Source: Bacilli bacterium (GTDB lineage Bacteria; Bacillota_I; Bacilli_A; RF39; UBA660). From it: a DNA stretch of 64,000 bases. The notes below the pieces were generated by a model. It ran no database searches. It was given only the letters and a program-made list of their open reading frames with translations, and had not been told where the DNA came from. The translations under genes were made by a program, and so were the position numbers. The DNA lies in assembly GCA_017409025.1 (NCBI GenBank), contig JAFQTN010000004.1:28524-92523 (forward strand). Direction: 5' to 3'. Below are positions 17,030 through 25,286 of this stretch, one piece after another (position 1 is the stretch's first letter; the number at the start of each line of letters is the position of its first letter).

Positions 17030-18277
17030 ATGAAACAAGAATTAGAATTTAAAATTGAAGGAATTGAATGGGGTAAATTACAAGATGAAGCATTTAATAA
17101 ATTAAATAAAGATGCTAAGATTGATGGTTTTAGAGCAGGAAAAGCACCTAGAAGTATGTTTGAAAAGAAGTATGGAAAACAAGAAATAGTTATGGAAGCT
17201 GCAGATATGGCTATCAAGAAAGAATATGAAAGAATTCTTACTGAAGGAAAAATTTTACCAGTAATTGAACCTAAAATTGATTTAGTATCATGTGATGAAG
17301 AAAAATTAGAAGTTAAATTTGTTTTTGTTACAGAACCAAAAGTAGAATTAGGAAAATATACTAATTTAGGTGTTAAGAAGGATAAAGTAAAAGTTACTAA
17401 GGAAGAAGTTAAGAATAGAATTGATTCTTTATTAAATGAATATGCTGAATTAGTAGAAAAAGATGGTAAGGTAGCAGATGGAGATATCGCAGTTATTAAT
17501 TTTGCAGGTTATAAAGATGGTGTAGCATTTGATGGCGGTACAGCTGAAAATTATTCATTAACTATTGGAAGTAAAACTTTTATTCCTGGATTTGAAGAAG
17601 CTATAATTGGTATGGCTAAAGATGAAGAGAAAGATATTAATTTAACTTTCCCAGAAGATTATATGGCGGAAGAACTTAAAGGACAAAAAGTAGTATTTAA
17701 AGTAAAAGTTAATGAAATTAAGACTAGAGTAGTTCCTAAGTTAGATAAAGATTTCTTTGAAGATTTAGCTATGGAAGGTGTTACTAATAAAGAAGAATTA
17801 GAACATGAAATTACTCATGAATTAGAACATCAAAAAGAACATGAATTAGAACACGAGTATGAAGAAAAATGTTTAGAAAAAGCTGCTAGTAACATGAAAA
17901 TTGAAATGACAGAAGAATTAGTAGAAGATGAAATCGAGCATATGTATAGAGAATTTATGCAAAGAATGCAAATGCAAGGTATTTCTGAAGAAATGTATTA
18001 TGAATATACTAAGAGTAAGAAAGAAGATATTACTTCTCAAATGAAAGTTGATGCTGAAAAGAGAATTAAATATCGTTATCTATTAAAAGAAATTATTAAA
18101 GTAGAAAAGATTAAAGTAACTGATAAAGCTGCTAAGGATAGAGTTAAAGAAATGGCTTCTATGTATCAAGTTGATGAAGAAACTATTATGAAAGAAGTAT
18201 CGTTAGAAAATATTAAATTTGATTTAATGTATCAAAAAGCTTTAGATTTAGTTACTACTAATAAAGAAGAAAAATAA
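17030..18277 (+). CDS. tig: Trigger factor (ribosome-associated chaperone)
   Basis: 415 residues. The ribosome-docking signature is GFRAGKAPRSMFEKKYG; the FKBP-type peptidyl-prolyl isomerase domain is at about 140-230 (DGDIAVINFAGYKDGVAFDG, FIPGFEEAI); a long helical C-terminal chaperone domain follows. The N-terminus begins about a dozen residues later than usual, but TAAGGAG just upstream of ATG 17030 supports this start. It is probably co-transcribed with greA. Confidence 0.96.
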   Translation: MKQELEFKIEGIEWGKLQDEAFNKLNKDAKIDGFRAGKAPRSMFEKKYGKQEIVMEAADMAIKKEYERILTEGKILPVIEPKIDLVSCDEEKLEVKFVFVTEPKVELGKYTNLGVKKDKVKVTKEEVKNRIDSLLNEYAELVEKDGKVADGDIAVINFAGYKDGVAFDGGTAENYSLTIGSKTFIPGFEEAIIGMAKDEEKDINLTFPEDYMAEELKGQKVVFKVKVNEIKTRVVPKLDKDFFEDLAMEGVTNKEELEHEITHELEHQKEHELEHEYEEKCLEKAASNMKIEMTEELVEDEIEHMYREFMQRMQMQGISEEMYYEYTKSKKEDITSQMKVDAEKRIKYRYLLKEIIKVEKIKVTDKAAKDRVKEMASMYQVDEETIMKEVSLENIKFDLMYQKALDLVTTNKEEK

Positions 18278-18292
18278 TTATATTGATAATCA

Positions 18293-18317
18293 AAACTACC
18301 GGATGGTAGTTTTTTTG
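18293..18317 (+). terminator. Intrinsic terminator after tig
   Basis: 8-bp stem AAACTACC / GGTAGTTT with loop GGAT and a T7 run. Confidence 0.9.
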
Positions 18318-18402
18318 TAAAAAGAATGTATATAAAATAAATTATAATTTAAATAAATATGTTCATATGATATAATTGTATATAGTTGTTAGGAGTGATA
18401 AA

Positions 18403-18918
18403 ATGGCAGAACAATTAGCAGAATTTATGGTAGGATTATTCGGAGGACTTAGTAGTTTTAAATTTGGAAAAGAATTAATAGTATTTATCATATCTTTGAT
18501 GCCAATATTAGAACTTAGAGGAGGATTAATAGCAGCTGCTTTATTAGGACTTAAAGGATTGCCTAGTTTTATAATATGTTTTATTGGTAATATAATTCCG
18601 ATACCATTTATATTATGGTTTATAACACCTATATTTGATAGAATGAAAAAAACGAAAAAATTAAAGAAATTAGTTGATAAATTAGAAAAGAAAGCAATGT
18701 CTAAGAAAGAACAAATAGAGAAGTTACAATATTGGGGACTTATGTTATTTGTTGGTATTCCTTTACCAGGAACAGGTGCTTGGACAGGTGCTTTGATTGC
18801 TTCACTTCTTGATATGAATAAGAAAAAAGCATTGTTATTTAGTATATTAGGGGTTATAATGGCTGGTATAATTATGATGATTTTCTCATATGGATTACTA
18901 GATAATATAATTCATTAA
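18403..18918 (+). CDS. Small multidrug-export-like membrane protein (COG2426)
   Basis: 171 residues with four or so membrane segments. Conserved features are the paired LMPILELRGGLIAAALLGL and GIPLPGTGAWTGALIASLL motifs and a charged cytoplasmic helix between them. The family is named for a presumed export role that is not well proven. The start at 18403 is set by AGGAGTG at 18391-18397. An extended -10 (TGATATAAT) lies at 18368-18376. Confidence 0.82.
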   Translation: MAEQLAEFMVGLFGGLSSFKFGKELIVFIISLMPILELRGGLIAAALLGLKGLPSFIICFIGNIIPIPFILWFITPIFDRMKKTKKLKKLVDKLEKKAMSKKEQIEKLQYWGLMLFVGIPLPGTGAWTGALIASLLDMNKKKALLFSILGVIMAGIIMMIFSYGLLDNIIH

Positions 18919-18934
18919 AAATAATAAAAAATAC

Positions 18935-18963
18935 TTGAAAAATGATAATATTAATGATATAAT
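18935..18963 (+). promoter_or_regulatory. Promoter of tRNA-Lys
   Basis: TTGAAA at 18935-18940, 17 nt, TATAAT at 18958-18963. Confidence 0.8.
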
Positions 18964-18995
18964 CTTAATTGTCTTTGAGAAAGAGGCAATTAAAT

Positions 18996-19071
18996 GGGCT
19001 GTTAGCTCAGTTGGTAGAGCAACTGACTCTTAATCAGTGGGTCTAGGGTTCGAATCCCTAACAGCCCACCA
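18996..19071 (+). tRNA. tRNA-Lys (CTT)
   Basis: Complete cloverleaf with GGGCTGT/ACAGCCC acceptor stem, anticodon loop CTCTTAA (anticodon CTT), GGTTCGAAT T-loop and an encoded CCA end. Confidence 0.96.
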
Positions 19072-19101
19072 TTTAATTGTTGAAAAAATGTAAAAAAATA
19101 C

Positions 19102-19130
19102 TTGATATTGTAAAAAAAGTATGCTATAAT
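19102..19130 (+). promoter_or_regulatory. Promoter of tRNA-Ile/tRNA-Glu
   Basis: TTGATA at 19102-19107, 17 nt, TATAAT at 19125-19130 with an upstream TG (extended -10). Confidence 0.8.
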
Positions 19131-19150
19131 TTATTAGCAGGTCACAAAAT

Positions 19151-19227
<77 letters not shown>

Positions 19228-19240
19228 TTTTGTATATCAT

Positions 19241-19317
19241 GGCCCGTTGGTGAAGTGGTTCAACACACATGCCTTTCACGCATGCATTCATGGGTTCAAA
19301 TCCCGTACGGGTCACCA
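19241..19317 (+). tRNA. tRNA-Glu (TTC)
   Basis: Complete cloverleaf of 77 nt, anticodon loop CTTTCAC (anticodon TTC), GGTTCAAAT T-arm and encoded CCA. It is 13 nt after tRNA-Ile, so the two share a transcript. Confidence 0.96.
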
Positions 19318-19328
19318 ATGTAATAATT

Positions 19329-19355
19329 AACTCAGACTTCGGTTTGAGTTTTTTT
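19329..19355 (+). terminator. Intrinsic terminator of the tRNA cluster
   Basis: 9-bp stem AACTCAGAC / GTTTGAGTT with a TTCG tetraloop and T7. Confidence 0.9.
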
Positions 19356-19424
19356 GTTTACTTTCTTTTAGCGTTATGTTATTATATATTTACTTTGTAA
19401 ATTTTAGAGGAAGGTGTAATTATA

Positions 19425-20408
19425 ATGTCATATAATAAAAGTAGTTGTGGAATTGTCTTTGATGAGAATATGAAAGATGCAAAAGAAATTATTAGAGAGT
19501 GGTTTAAACGTGGAAAAATTAAGACTAAGAGATTAGATTTAATATTATCAAAATTGGATTTTAATCATTCTGTGGAACTTTTTATATATAATAATGAACA
19601 TTGTGTTGATAGTTTTTATTATTCTGTAGATGGTAAAAAAAATAGTGTTTATAATGATATATTACTTGTATTTCCTAGAAAAATTTGTGTTAGAACATTT
19701 GGTCAAGAAACTTTGTATGAATATGTAGAAGATTCTTTAGCAGAAGATGGTTTTAGAATGGTAAAAATAAAAACTAGAAGACATTCATATTCCAATGGAA
19801 TTTATCGTACTTCAGAATTTTTGTCTGAATCTCATTTAGATTCTAATTCTCTTTTGATTTATAATAAAGAATTTTCAATTCGTCTAAATATGTCATATAG
19901 TAGAGAAAGTAAATTATCTAGGATAGAAGCAACAGAATTAAATAATTATGTAGAGTTAGAAAAATATTTGACTGGTTTAACTTTACCTTGTTCTATATTA
20001 GAGGTATATAAAAAAATATGTGAAATTTCTTTAGGTGATGTTAGTGAATATCATTCGCTTTCTTTATCATTTTCTAGAAATGTTGCTAATGGTGAAAAAA
20101 GAGAAACCGATAGAATAGATTTAGGACATGGAAAATTATGTGAATTAAAAATAACTACATTAGATGGAAAGGTTATTAATATGAATCAAACTGGTAATTT
20201 TTCATATAATTTAACTGATGATTCTGTAACATTTTCTATGAAAGAATTAAATGATGATCAAATTAGTTATTCAGTAAGTTCTAATACTGATAACAAAGTA
20301 GATGATTATGTGAATGGATTAATGTCATATGATATAAACAACGCTAGGCGTGAAATTAGTTCTACTAAAAAGAGAGTAAGAGATATATTTTCAAATTCAA
20401 AAAGATAG
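19425..20408 (+). CDS. Hypothetical protein, 327 residues
   Basis: No recognised family, signal peptide or membrane helix; probably cytoplasmic. The N-terminus is MSYNKSSCGIVFDENMKDAK; the middle alternates hydrophobic and charged segments, and the C-terminal 30 residues are basic (RREISSTKKRVRDIF). GAGGAAGGTG provides a ribosome site, an extended -10 (TGTTATTAT, 19377-19385) the promoter, and a terminator overlaps its stop, so it is a single-gene unit. Confidence 0.6.
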   Translation: MSYNKSSCGIVFDENMKDAKEIIREWFKRGKIKTKRLDLILSKLDFNHSVELFIYNNEHCVDSFYYSVDGKKNSVYNDILLVFPRKICVRTFGQETLYEYVEDSLAEDGFRMVKIKTRRHSYSNGIYRTSEFLSESHLDSNSLLIYNKEFSIRLNMSYSRESKLSRIEATELNNYVELEKYLTGLTLPCSILEVYKKICEISLGDVSEYHSLSLSFSRNVANGEKRETDRIDLGHGKLCELKITTLDGKVINMNQTGNFSYNLTDDSVTFSMKELNDDQISYSVSSNTDNKVDDYVNGLMSYDINNARREISSTKKRVRDIFSNSKR

Positions 20409-20427
20409 TGTTTGCTATCTTTTTTCT
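20399..20427 (+). terminator. Terminator overlapping the previous stop codon
   Basis: Stem AAAAGATAG / CTATCTTTT followed by T; the 5' arm includes the TAG stop at 20406-20408. Confidence 0.8.
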
Positions 20428-20549
20428 ATTATAATTTTTAATTTGTTTTGGTTTAAATTATATTTTAAACATTATTTCAAAAAAATGATTGAGGAATTTA
20501 TTGTTGTTATAAATATATTTTTATGGTAGAATTTAGTTAGGTGGGGAAT

Positions 20550-20900
20550 ATGGAAAAAGGAAAGATAAGCAATGAGCATAAATTAACTCAATTAGAACTT
20601 ATGCAATTAAAAGAACAGAGAGAAAAAATAATAACAAATGCGGCAGTAGCTTCTGTAGGTATTTTGGATTTGGCACTTTTAAAATTATTATCTAAAACAT
20701 TTGGTACAGAAGATATGACTATTAGAGATTTTGGATTATTGTTTTTAGGAGGCGGATATAGTTTTTTAGGATTGACATTGATGGGAGTAAATGCTATTGA
20801 TTATATGGATATGAAAAATGATTTTTGTAAAAAAGCTGATTCTAAAAAAAGGATAAGGAAAAAACAAGATAATTTTGTGAAAAAAAATAATGAAAATTAA
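20550..20900 (+). CDS. Small membrane protein, 116 residues
   Basis: Two probable membrane helices (ITNAAVASVGILDLALLKLL and LLFLGGGYSFLGLTLMGV) between a charged helical N-terminus and a very basic C-terminus (KKRIRKKQDNFVKK). Function unknown. ATG 20550 follows AGGTGGGG at 20539-20546; the upstream in-frame GTG is part of that ribosome site. The promoter TTGTTA-17-TAGAAT lies at 20504-20532. Confidence 0.6.
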   Translation: MEKGKISNEHKLTQLELMQLKEQREKIITNAAVASVGILDLALLKLLSKTFGTEDMTIRDFGLLFLGGGYSFLGLTLMGVNAIDYMDMKNDFCKKADSKKRIRKKQDNFVKKNNEN

Positions 20901-20923
20901 TATTATATTTATGGAGGTTTATT

Positions 20924-22525
20924 GTGAAAAAAAGTTTATTTAATGTATTAATAACATTTGGTATTGGTTTAGTAATATATTTCTTTTATTTACCACCAAT
21001 AAATGTTACTAGTATGCAGTTTTGGACATTTATAATGACACTAGTATTTATATTTGTGTTTTTAAGTATGTTTAAAAAGATAGATATAATATCGTTAAGA
21101 AGTAGAAGATTAGAAATATTTAAAACAAAGAAATTATTGTTATTAATATTTGCTATTCCTTTAATGATTATGGTAGTTAATTTTATATTATCACCAATAT
21201 TTAATTCTAAGGCATTTTCTGAGAGAATAAGTATTGTTAGTGATACTGAAGATAGTAATTTTATTAGTGAAGTAAAGGAAGTAGATTTTAATTCTTTACC
21301 ACTTTTGGATAAAGATTCTTCAAGTAGACTTGGGGATAGAGTTATGGGGCAAATGCCTGAATTAGTTTCTCAGTTTTATGTATCATCATTATATACGCAA
21401 ATTAATTATAATAATGATATAGTTAGAGTAACACCCCTTGAATATAATGGAATATTTAAATATATTGCTAATCATAAAGAGGGAGTTAAAGGTTATATTA
21501 CAGTTAATTCTGTAGATGGAGAGGCTAATTTAGTTAAATTAGATAATGGTATGAAGTATATGCCTTCAGCTTATTTGTTTAAAGATTTATTACGTCATTT
21601 AAGATTGAGTTATCCAACAAAGATTTTTGGTCAAAGTAATTTTGAAATCGATAATGATGGTAGACCTTATTGGATAACGCCAACATTAAAATATACTGGT
21701 ATTGAACTTAGAGAAGATGTGTCTGGTGTTATTATTACAGATGCAATTACTGGTAAGAGTGAATACTATAAGGTTGGAGAAGTACCTGCTTGGGTAGATC
21801 ATGTTTATAATGCTAGTTTAATTATCTCAATGGTTAATGACTGGGGGCAATATAGAGAAGGATTTTTAAATTCAATATTTGGTCAAAAAAATGTAGTAGC
21901 TACTACTGAAGGATATAATTATATGGTTATGGAAGATGATGTATATTTATATACTGGTATTACTTCAGTATCTTCAGATGAAGCTAATTTAGGATTTATA
22001 CTAACTAATTTAAGAACTAAAGCTACTAGATTTTATTCAGTGCCTGGAGCTGAGGAATATTCCGCTATGTCATCTGCTACTGGTCAGGTTCAACAAATGA
22101 GATATACTTCAACATTTCCACTATTAATAAATTTGAATAATAGACCAACTTACTTGGTAAGTTTAAAAGATAATGCAGGACTTGTTAAGATGTATGGTTT
22201 TGTGGATGTAGTAGATTATCAAAAAGTAGTTGTAACTGATGCATCTAAAGGAATTGAAGTTGCTGCGAATAATTATTTAAAAGATGTTAATTTTGAAATA
22301 GATTTTTCAAAATTAATAGATAAAGAAATTAAGATTAAGTCAATTAGTACTGCTAATATAGATGGAAATACATACTATTACTTTGTATCTAATGATGATA
22401 GTAAGTATTATGTATCTATAAATGTTGATAGTAAAACGTTACCTTTTGTTAAAGAAGGAGATATATTAAAGATAAAGATACATAGAGAAAGTGAAGTTAG
22501 TGAAATAATAGAAATAGAGGGATAA
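20924..22525 (+). CDS. Large membrane-anchored protein of unknown function, 533 residues
   Basis: Three N-terminal membrane segments (about 5-25, 32-50 and 70-92) precede a roughly 430-residue domain outside the membrane, with motifs such as RPYWITPTLKYTG, PAWVDHVYNASLIISMVNDW, TEGYNYMVMEDDVYLYTGIT and NRPTYLVSLKDNAGLVKMYG. The aromatic-rich, evenly conserved-looking domain suggests an enzyme or receptor, but I do not recognise the family. It starts with GTG after GGAGGT. It lies between a small membrane protein and two cysteine-enzyme-like genes. Confidence 0.65.
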   Translation: MKKSLFNVLITFGIGLVIYFFYLPPINVTSMQFWTFIMTLVFIFVFLSMFKKIDIISLRSRRLEIFKTKKLLLLIFAIPLMIMVVNFILSPIFNSKAFSERISIVSDTEDSNFISEVKEVDFNSLPLLDKDSSSRLGDRVMGQMPELVSQFYVSSLYTQINYNNDIVRVTPLEYNGIFKYIANHKEGVKGYITVNSVDGEANLVKLDNGMKYMPSAYLFKDLLRHLRLSYPTKIFGQSNFEIDNDGRPYWITPTLKYTGIELREDVSGVIITDAITGKSEYYKVGEVPAWVDHVYNASLIISMVNDWGQYREGFLNSIFGQKNVVATTEGYNYMVMEDDVYLYTGITSVSSDEANLGFILTNLRTKATRFYSVPGAEEYSAMSSATGQVQQMRYTSTFPLLINLNNRPTYLVSLKDNAGLVKMYGFVDVVDYQKVVVTDASKGIEVAANNYLKDVNFEIDFSKLIDKEIKIKSISTANIDGNTYYYFVSNDDSKYYVSINVDSKTLPFVKEGDILKIKIHRESEVSEIIEIEG

Positions 22526-22549
22526 TGATTTATCCTTCTTTTACTTTGT

Positions 22550-22578
22550 TTGACAAATACAAACAAATGTGCTATTAT
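22550..22578 (+). promoter_or_regulatory. Promoter of the tandem transglutaminase-like genes
   Basis: TTGACA at 22550-22555, 17 nt, TATTAT at 22573-22578, about 25 nt before the start codon at 22604. Confidence 0.85.
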
Positions 22579-22603
22579 ATACAGCCAATTAAGGGGTGTG
22601 TTT

Positions 22604-23317
22604 ATGGCTACACAAATAGAGATGAAGAAATGGGAATTACATCAGAAGAAACTTAATAAATTAACATTATGGGGATTAAAAATGGGGTATATAGCTCTAT
22701 ATGATGATGAATTAATCCAAAAACTTAGAAATATTTATTCTGGTGGTATTCCTGCATCAATAATATTACTTTCTAATGGAATGACCAATGGACATTGTTA
22801 TGATAGAGCTACACTTATGTCACAAGCATTTTTAGATACAGATGATGATGTTAATTTGATTTATGCGGGGATAGATAGTTTAAGATTAAATCCAAAATAT
22901 TTAAAAGGAAAAGAAGAAAATCCTTTATTTGATAATCATTGTATCGTAGAAAGAATTACTAAGGATGGTCGTCACTTAATATACGATACTTCTTCAGGAC
23001 TAATATATGATAAGAAATTATATTGGTTGATAGAACATCCTAAGGTAAGAAAGATAAATAATAAAGAATCAATAAAAGAGTTTGTTAAAAGAGAAGAATT
23101 TTTTTATCCAGAAGATCCAGAGGCTGGTAAATATGCATCAACAATGATTTTACCAATGATAGAAATGACTTTTGGGAGACCAACGGAGATGTATTCTCAA
23201 TTAGGAATAGAATTATTACAAAGAGAAATTGAAGAATATAAAAAAAGAACAAATTATGATGATGTAGTTAAGGAAGTAGAAGAAGATATGGCTAATATGT
23301 TTGGACGAAGAAAGTAG
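22604..23317 (+). CDS. Transglutaminase-like cysteine protein, copy A
   Basis: 237 residues. A probable Cys-His-Asp triad is visible: Cys65 in TNGHCYDRA, His112 in FDNHCIVE and Asp128 in LIYDTSSG, in the order of transglutaminase/papain folds. There is no signal peptide. The start at 22604 is fixed by AAGGGGTG upstream and by the promoter, which excludes the earlier ATG-like start. It is paralogous to the next gene (C-x-D-R, H, YD motifs), with 9 nt between them. Confidence 0.65.
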   Translation: MATQIEMKKWELHQKKLNKLTLWGLKMGYIALYDDELIQKLRNIYSGGIPASIILLSNGMTNGHCYDRATLMSQAFLDTDDDVNLIYAGIDSLRLNPKYLKGKEENPLFDNHCIVERITKDGRHLIYDTSSGLIYDKKLYWLIEHPKVRKINNKESIKEFVKREEFFYPEDPEAGKYASTMILPMIEMTFGRPTEMYSQLGIELLQREIEEYKKRTNYDDVVKEVEEDMANMFGRRK

Positions 23318-23326
23318 GGGGTATAT

Positions 23327-24001
23327 GTGTTTGATACAATAAAAAAGAATTTATATTTTATAAGATTAAGTATGTTAGAAAATGAAGGAATTAAAAAAGG
23401 AGAAATATTACCTTTTGAAGATAGTTTATATGAAAGACTTAATAAAGTTTATTTTAATGGATATCCAATGTCGCTTCAGATTAAATATTTAAAACCTACG
23501 GTTGGTCCTGGTCAATGTGAAGATAGAAGTTTATTTATAGTTATGGGGTTGGATGATGCTAAATGGGTATGTGGTGATGAAAAAGACTTAGAGTTGAGAT
23601 TTGGAAAAGAAAACGCATGGCATTATTGGGTAGAATATGATGGATGGGTATATGATCCGACAATGTTATGTAAGTTTAAAAAAGAATTATACTATAAATT
23701 GTTTTTACCGACAAACATTAAGAGTAGTAATAAAGAATTTTATAGTCAAATTTCATGGTATCAAGATATTGTTAATACTAAGATAGAAGATTTAATGCCA
23801 GGTGGTAAAAGTAGAACTTGGTTAAGTGTATCGATACCTTTAATTAAAGGGATAGCTGAAAACGAAGCACAATTATCTGGCGATGATACATTTTTAAGGG
23901 AATTAAATAAACATTTAGATGAAATACAATATGATCCTGAACAAATTACTGATGAATTAAATTCTAAAATAAGTGAATATTCAAGAAAGAGAACTAATTA
24001 G
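23327..24001 (+). CDS. Transglutaminase-like cysteine protein, copy B
   Basis: 224 residues with the same triad layout as its neighbour: Cys64 in GPGQCEDRSL, His99 in AWHYWVEYDG and Asp110 in WVYDPTML. It starts with GTG after AGGGGG. Likely a duplicated pair with a shared but unknown substrate. Terminated by a hairpin overlapping the stop. Confidence 0.62.
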   Translation: MFDTIKKNLYFIRLSMLENEGIKKGEILPFEDSLYERLNKVYFNGYPMSLQIKYLKPTVGPGQCEDRSLFIVMGLDDAKWVCGDEKDLELRFGKENAWHYWVEYDGWVYDPTMLCKFKKELYYKLFLPTNIKSSNKEFYSQISWYQDIVNTKIEDLMPGGKSRTWLSVSIPLIKGIAENEAQLSGDDTFLRELNKHLDEIQYDPEQITDELNSKISEYSRKRTN

Positions 24002-24011
24002 GTTCTTTTTC
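23987..24011 (+). terminator. Terminator overlapping the stop codon
   Basis: Stem AGAAC / GTTCT (extendable by A-T and G-U pairs) followed by TTTTTC. Confidence 0.6.
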
Positions 24012-24047
24012 TATAATATGTTATAATTATGTAAAGAGGTGATAGGT

Positions 24048-25286
24048 ATGGCTAGAATAATTATACTTGGTGGTGGTGCTTCTGGAATGGTTGCTGCAAT
24101 TAAGGCAAGAACAGAAGATAATGAAGTAATAATAATTGATAAGAATAATAATTTGGGTAAGAAGATTTTAATGACTGGAAATGGTAAATGTAATTATTGG
24201 AATAGAGATATAAATGTAAGTCATTATAATAGTGATAATTTAGATATATTAGAAAAGATAATAACTGAAAAAAATAAGTTAAAGATAGAAGAATTCTTTG
24301 ATAGATTAGGAATAACTCCTAGAATTAAAGATAATTATTATTATCCATCATCTAATCAAGCTACGAGTATACAGACTGCTTTAATTTTAGAGTGTGAGTT
24401 ACGTGGTGTAAAAATATTTAATAATGAAGAGGTAATAAATGTTAAGAAAAAAAATAATATTTTTGAGGTTATTACTAATAAGAGAAATATTGAATGTGAT
24501 AAAGTTGTTTTGGCTATGGGATCTAAGGCATGTTCTAAGACTGGATCTGATGGTTTAGGATATAAAATAGCTAATTCTTTTGGTCATACTTTAATAGAAC
24601 CGTTACCTGCTTTGGTACAATTAAAATTAAAAGCATCTTTCTTAAAAGAATGGCAAGGTATTAGATGTGATGCTAAAGTTTCGTTATATGAAAATAATAA
24701 ATTAGTAAAAGAAGATATTGGTGAAGTACAACTTACTGATTATGGTATTAGTGGTATTTGTGTATATCAACTTAGTGGAAGAGTATCACGAGGAATATAC
24801 AAAAATAAAAAAGAAGATATAGAAATTAATTTTTTAAATAGTTTAGAAATAAGTGATGAAGAAGAATTTGTTAAGTTGATGGATGAAAGAAATAAAATAG
24901 TAGTAGGTAGAAATGTTTCTCAGTTACTAGATGGTATATTAAATTATAAATTAATTAATTTAATATTAAAGAATACTTGGATTAGTAGAGATGATAGTTG
25001 GGATAATATATCTATGGTTAAGAAATTAGAATTAGGAAGAAATTTAACTAAACTTAGATTAAATATTATTGGTACTAATTCATATGATATGGCACAAGTG
25101 TGTTCTGGTGGAGTTAAACTAGATGAGATAAATCCATTAACGATGGAGTCTTTGAAAACATCTGGTTTATACATTGTTGGAGAACTATTGGATGTAGATG
25201 GTGAATGTGGTGGATTTAATTTAGGTTTTGCTTGGATAAGTGGATATTTAGCTGGTAAGAGTATATCTGGTGATAATAATGATTAG
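24048..25286 (+). CDS. NAD(P)/FAD-dependent oxidoreductase, BaiN/HI0933 family
   Basis: 412 residues. The dinucleotide-binding motif GGGASGMVAAIKA is at the N-terminus; GLYIVGELLDVDGECGGFNL, then GFAWISGYLAG, is the C-terminal FAD signature of the HI0933/YhiN/BaiN family. The reaction is unknown for most members. ATG 24048 is chosen by GAGGTG upstream. The extended -10 TGTTATAAT is at 24019-24027. It overlaps the next flavoprotein gene. Confidence 0.88.
   Translation: MARIIILGGGASGMVAAIKARTEDNEVIIIDKNNNLGKKILMTGNGKCNYWNRDINVSHYNSDNLDILEKIITEKNKLKIEEFFDRLGITPRIKDNYYYPSSNQATSIQTALILECELRGVKIFNNEEVINVKKKNNIFEVITNKRNIECDKVVLAMGSKACSKTGSDGLGYKIANSFGHTLIEPLPALVQLKLKASFLKEWQGIRCDAKVSLYENNKLVKEDIGEVQLTDYGISGICVYQLSGRVSRGIYKNKKEDIEINFLNSLEISDEEEFVKLMDERNKIVVGRNVSQLLDGILNYKLINLILKNTWISRDDSWDNISMVKKLELGRNLTKLRLNIIGTNSYDMAQVCSGGVKLDEINPLTMESLKTSGLYIVGELLDVDGECGGFNLGFAWISGYLAGKSISGDNND

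Noticed and set aside
17030..17100. Truncated trigger factor
   Set aside because: The ribosome site stands exactly before ATG 17030 and all three domains are present; only about a dozen N-terminal residues are missing relative to the usual length.
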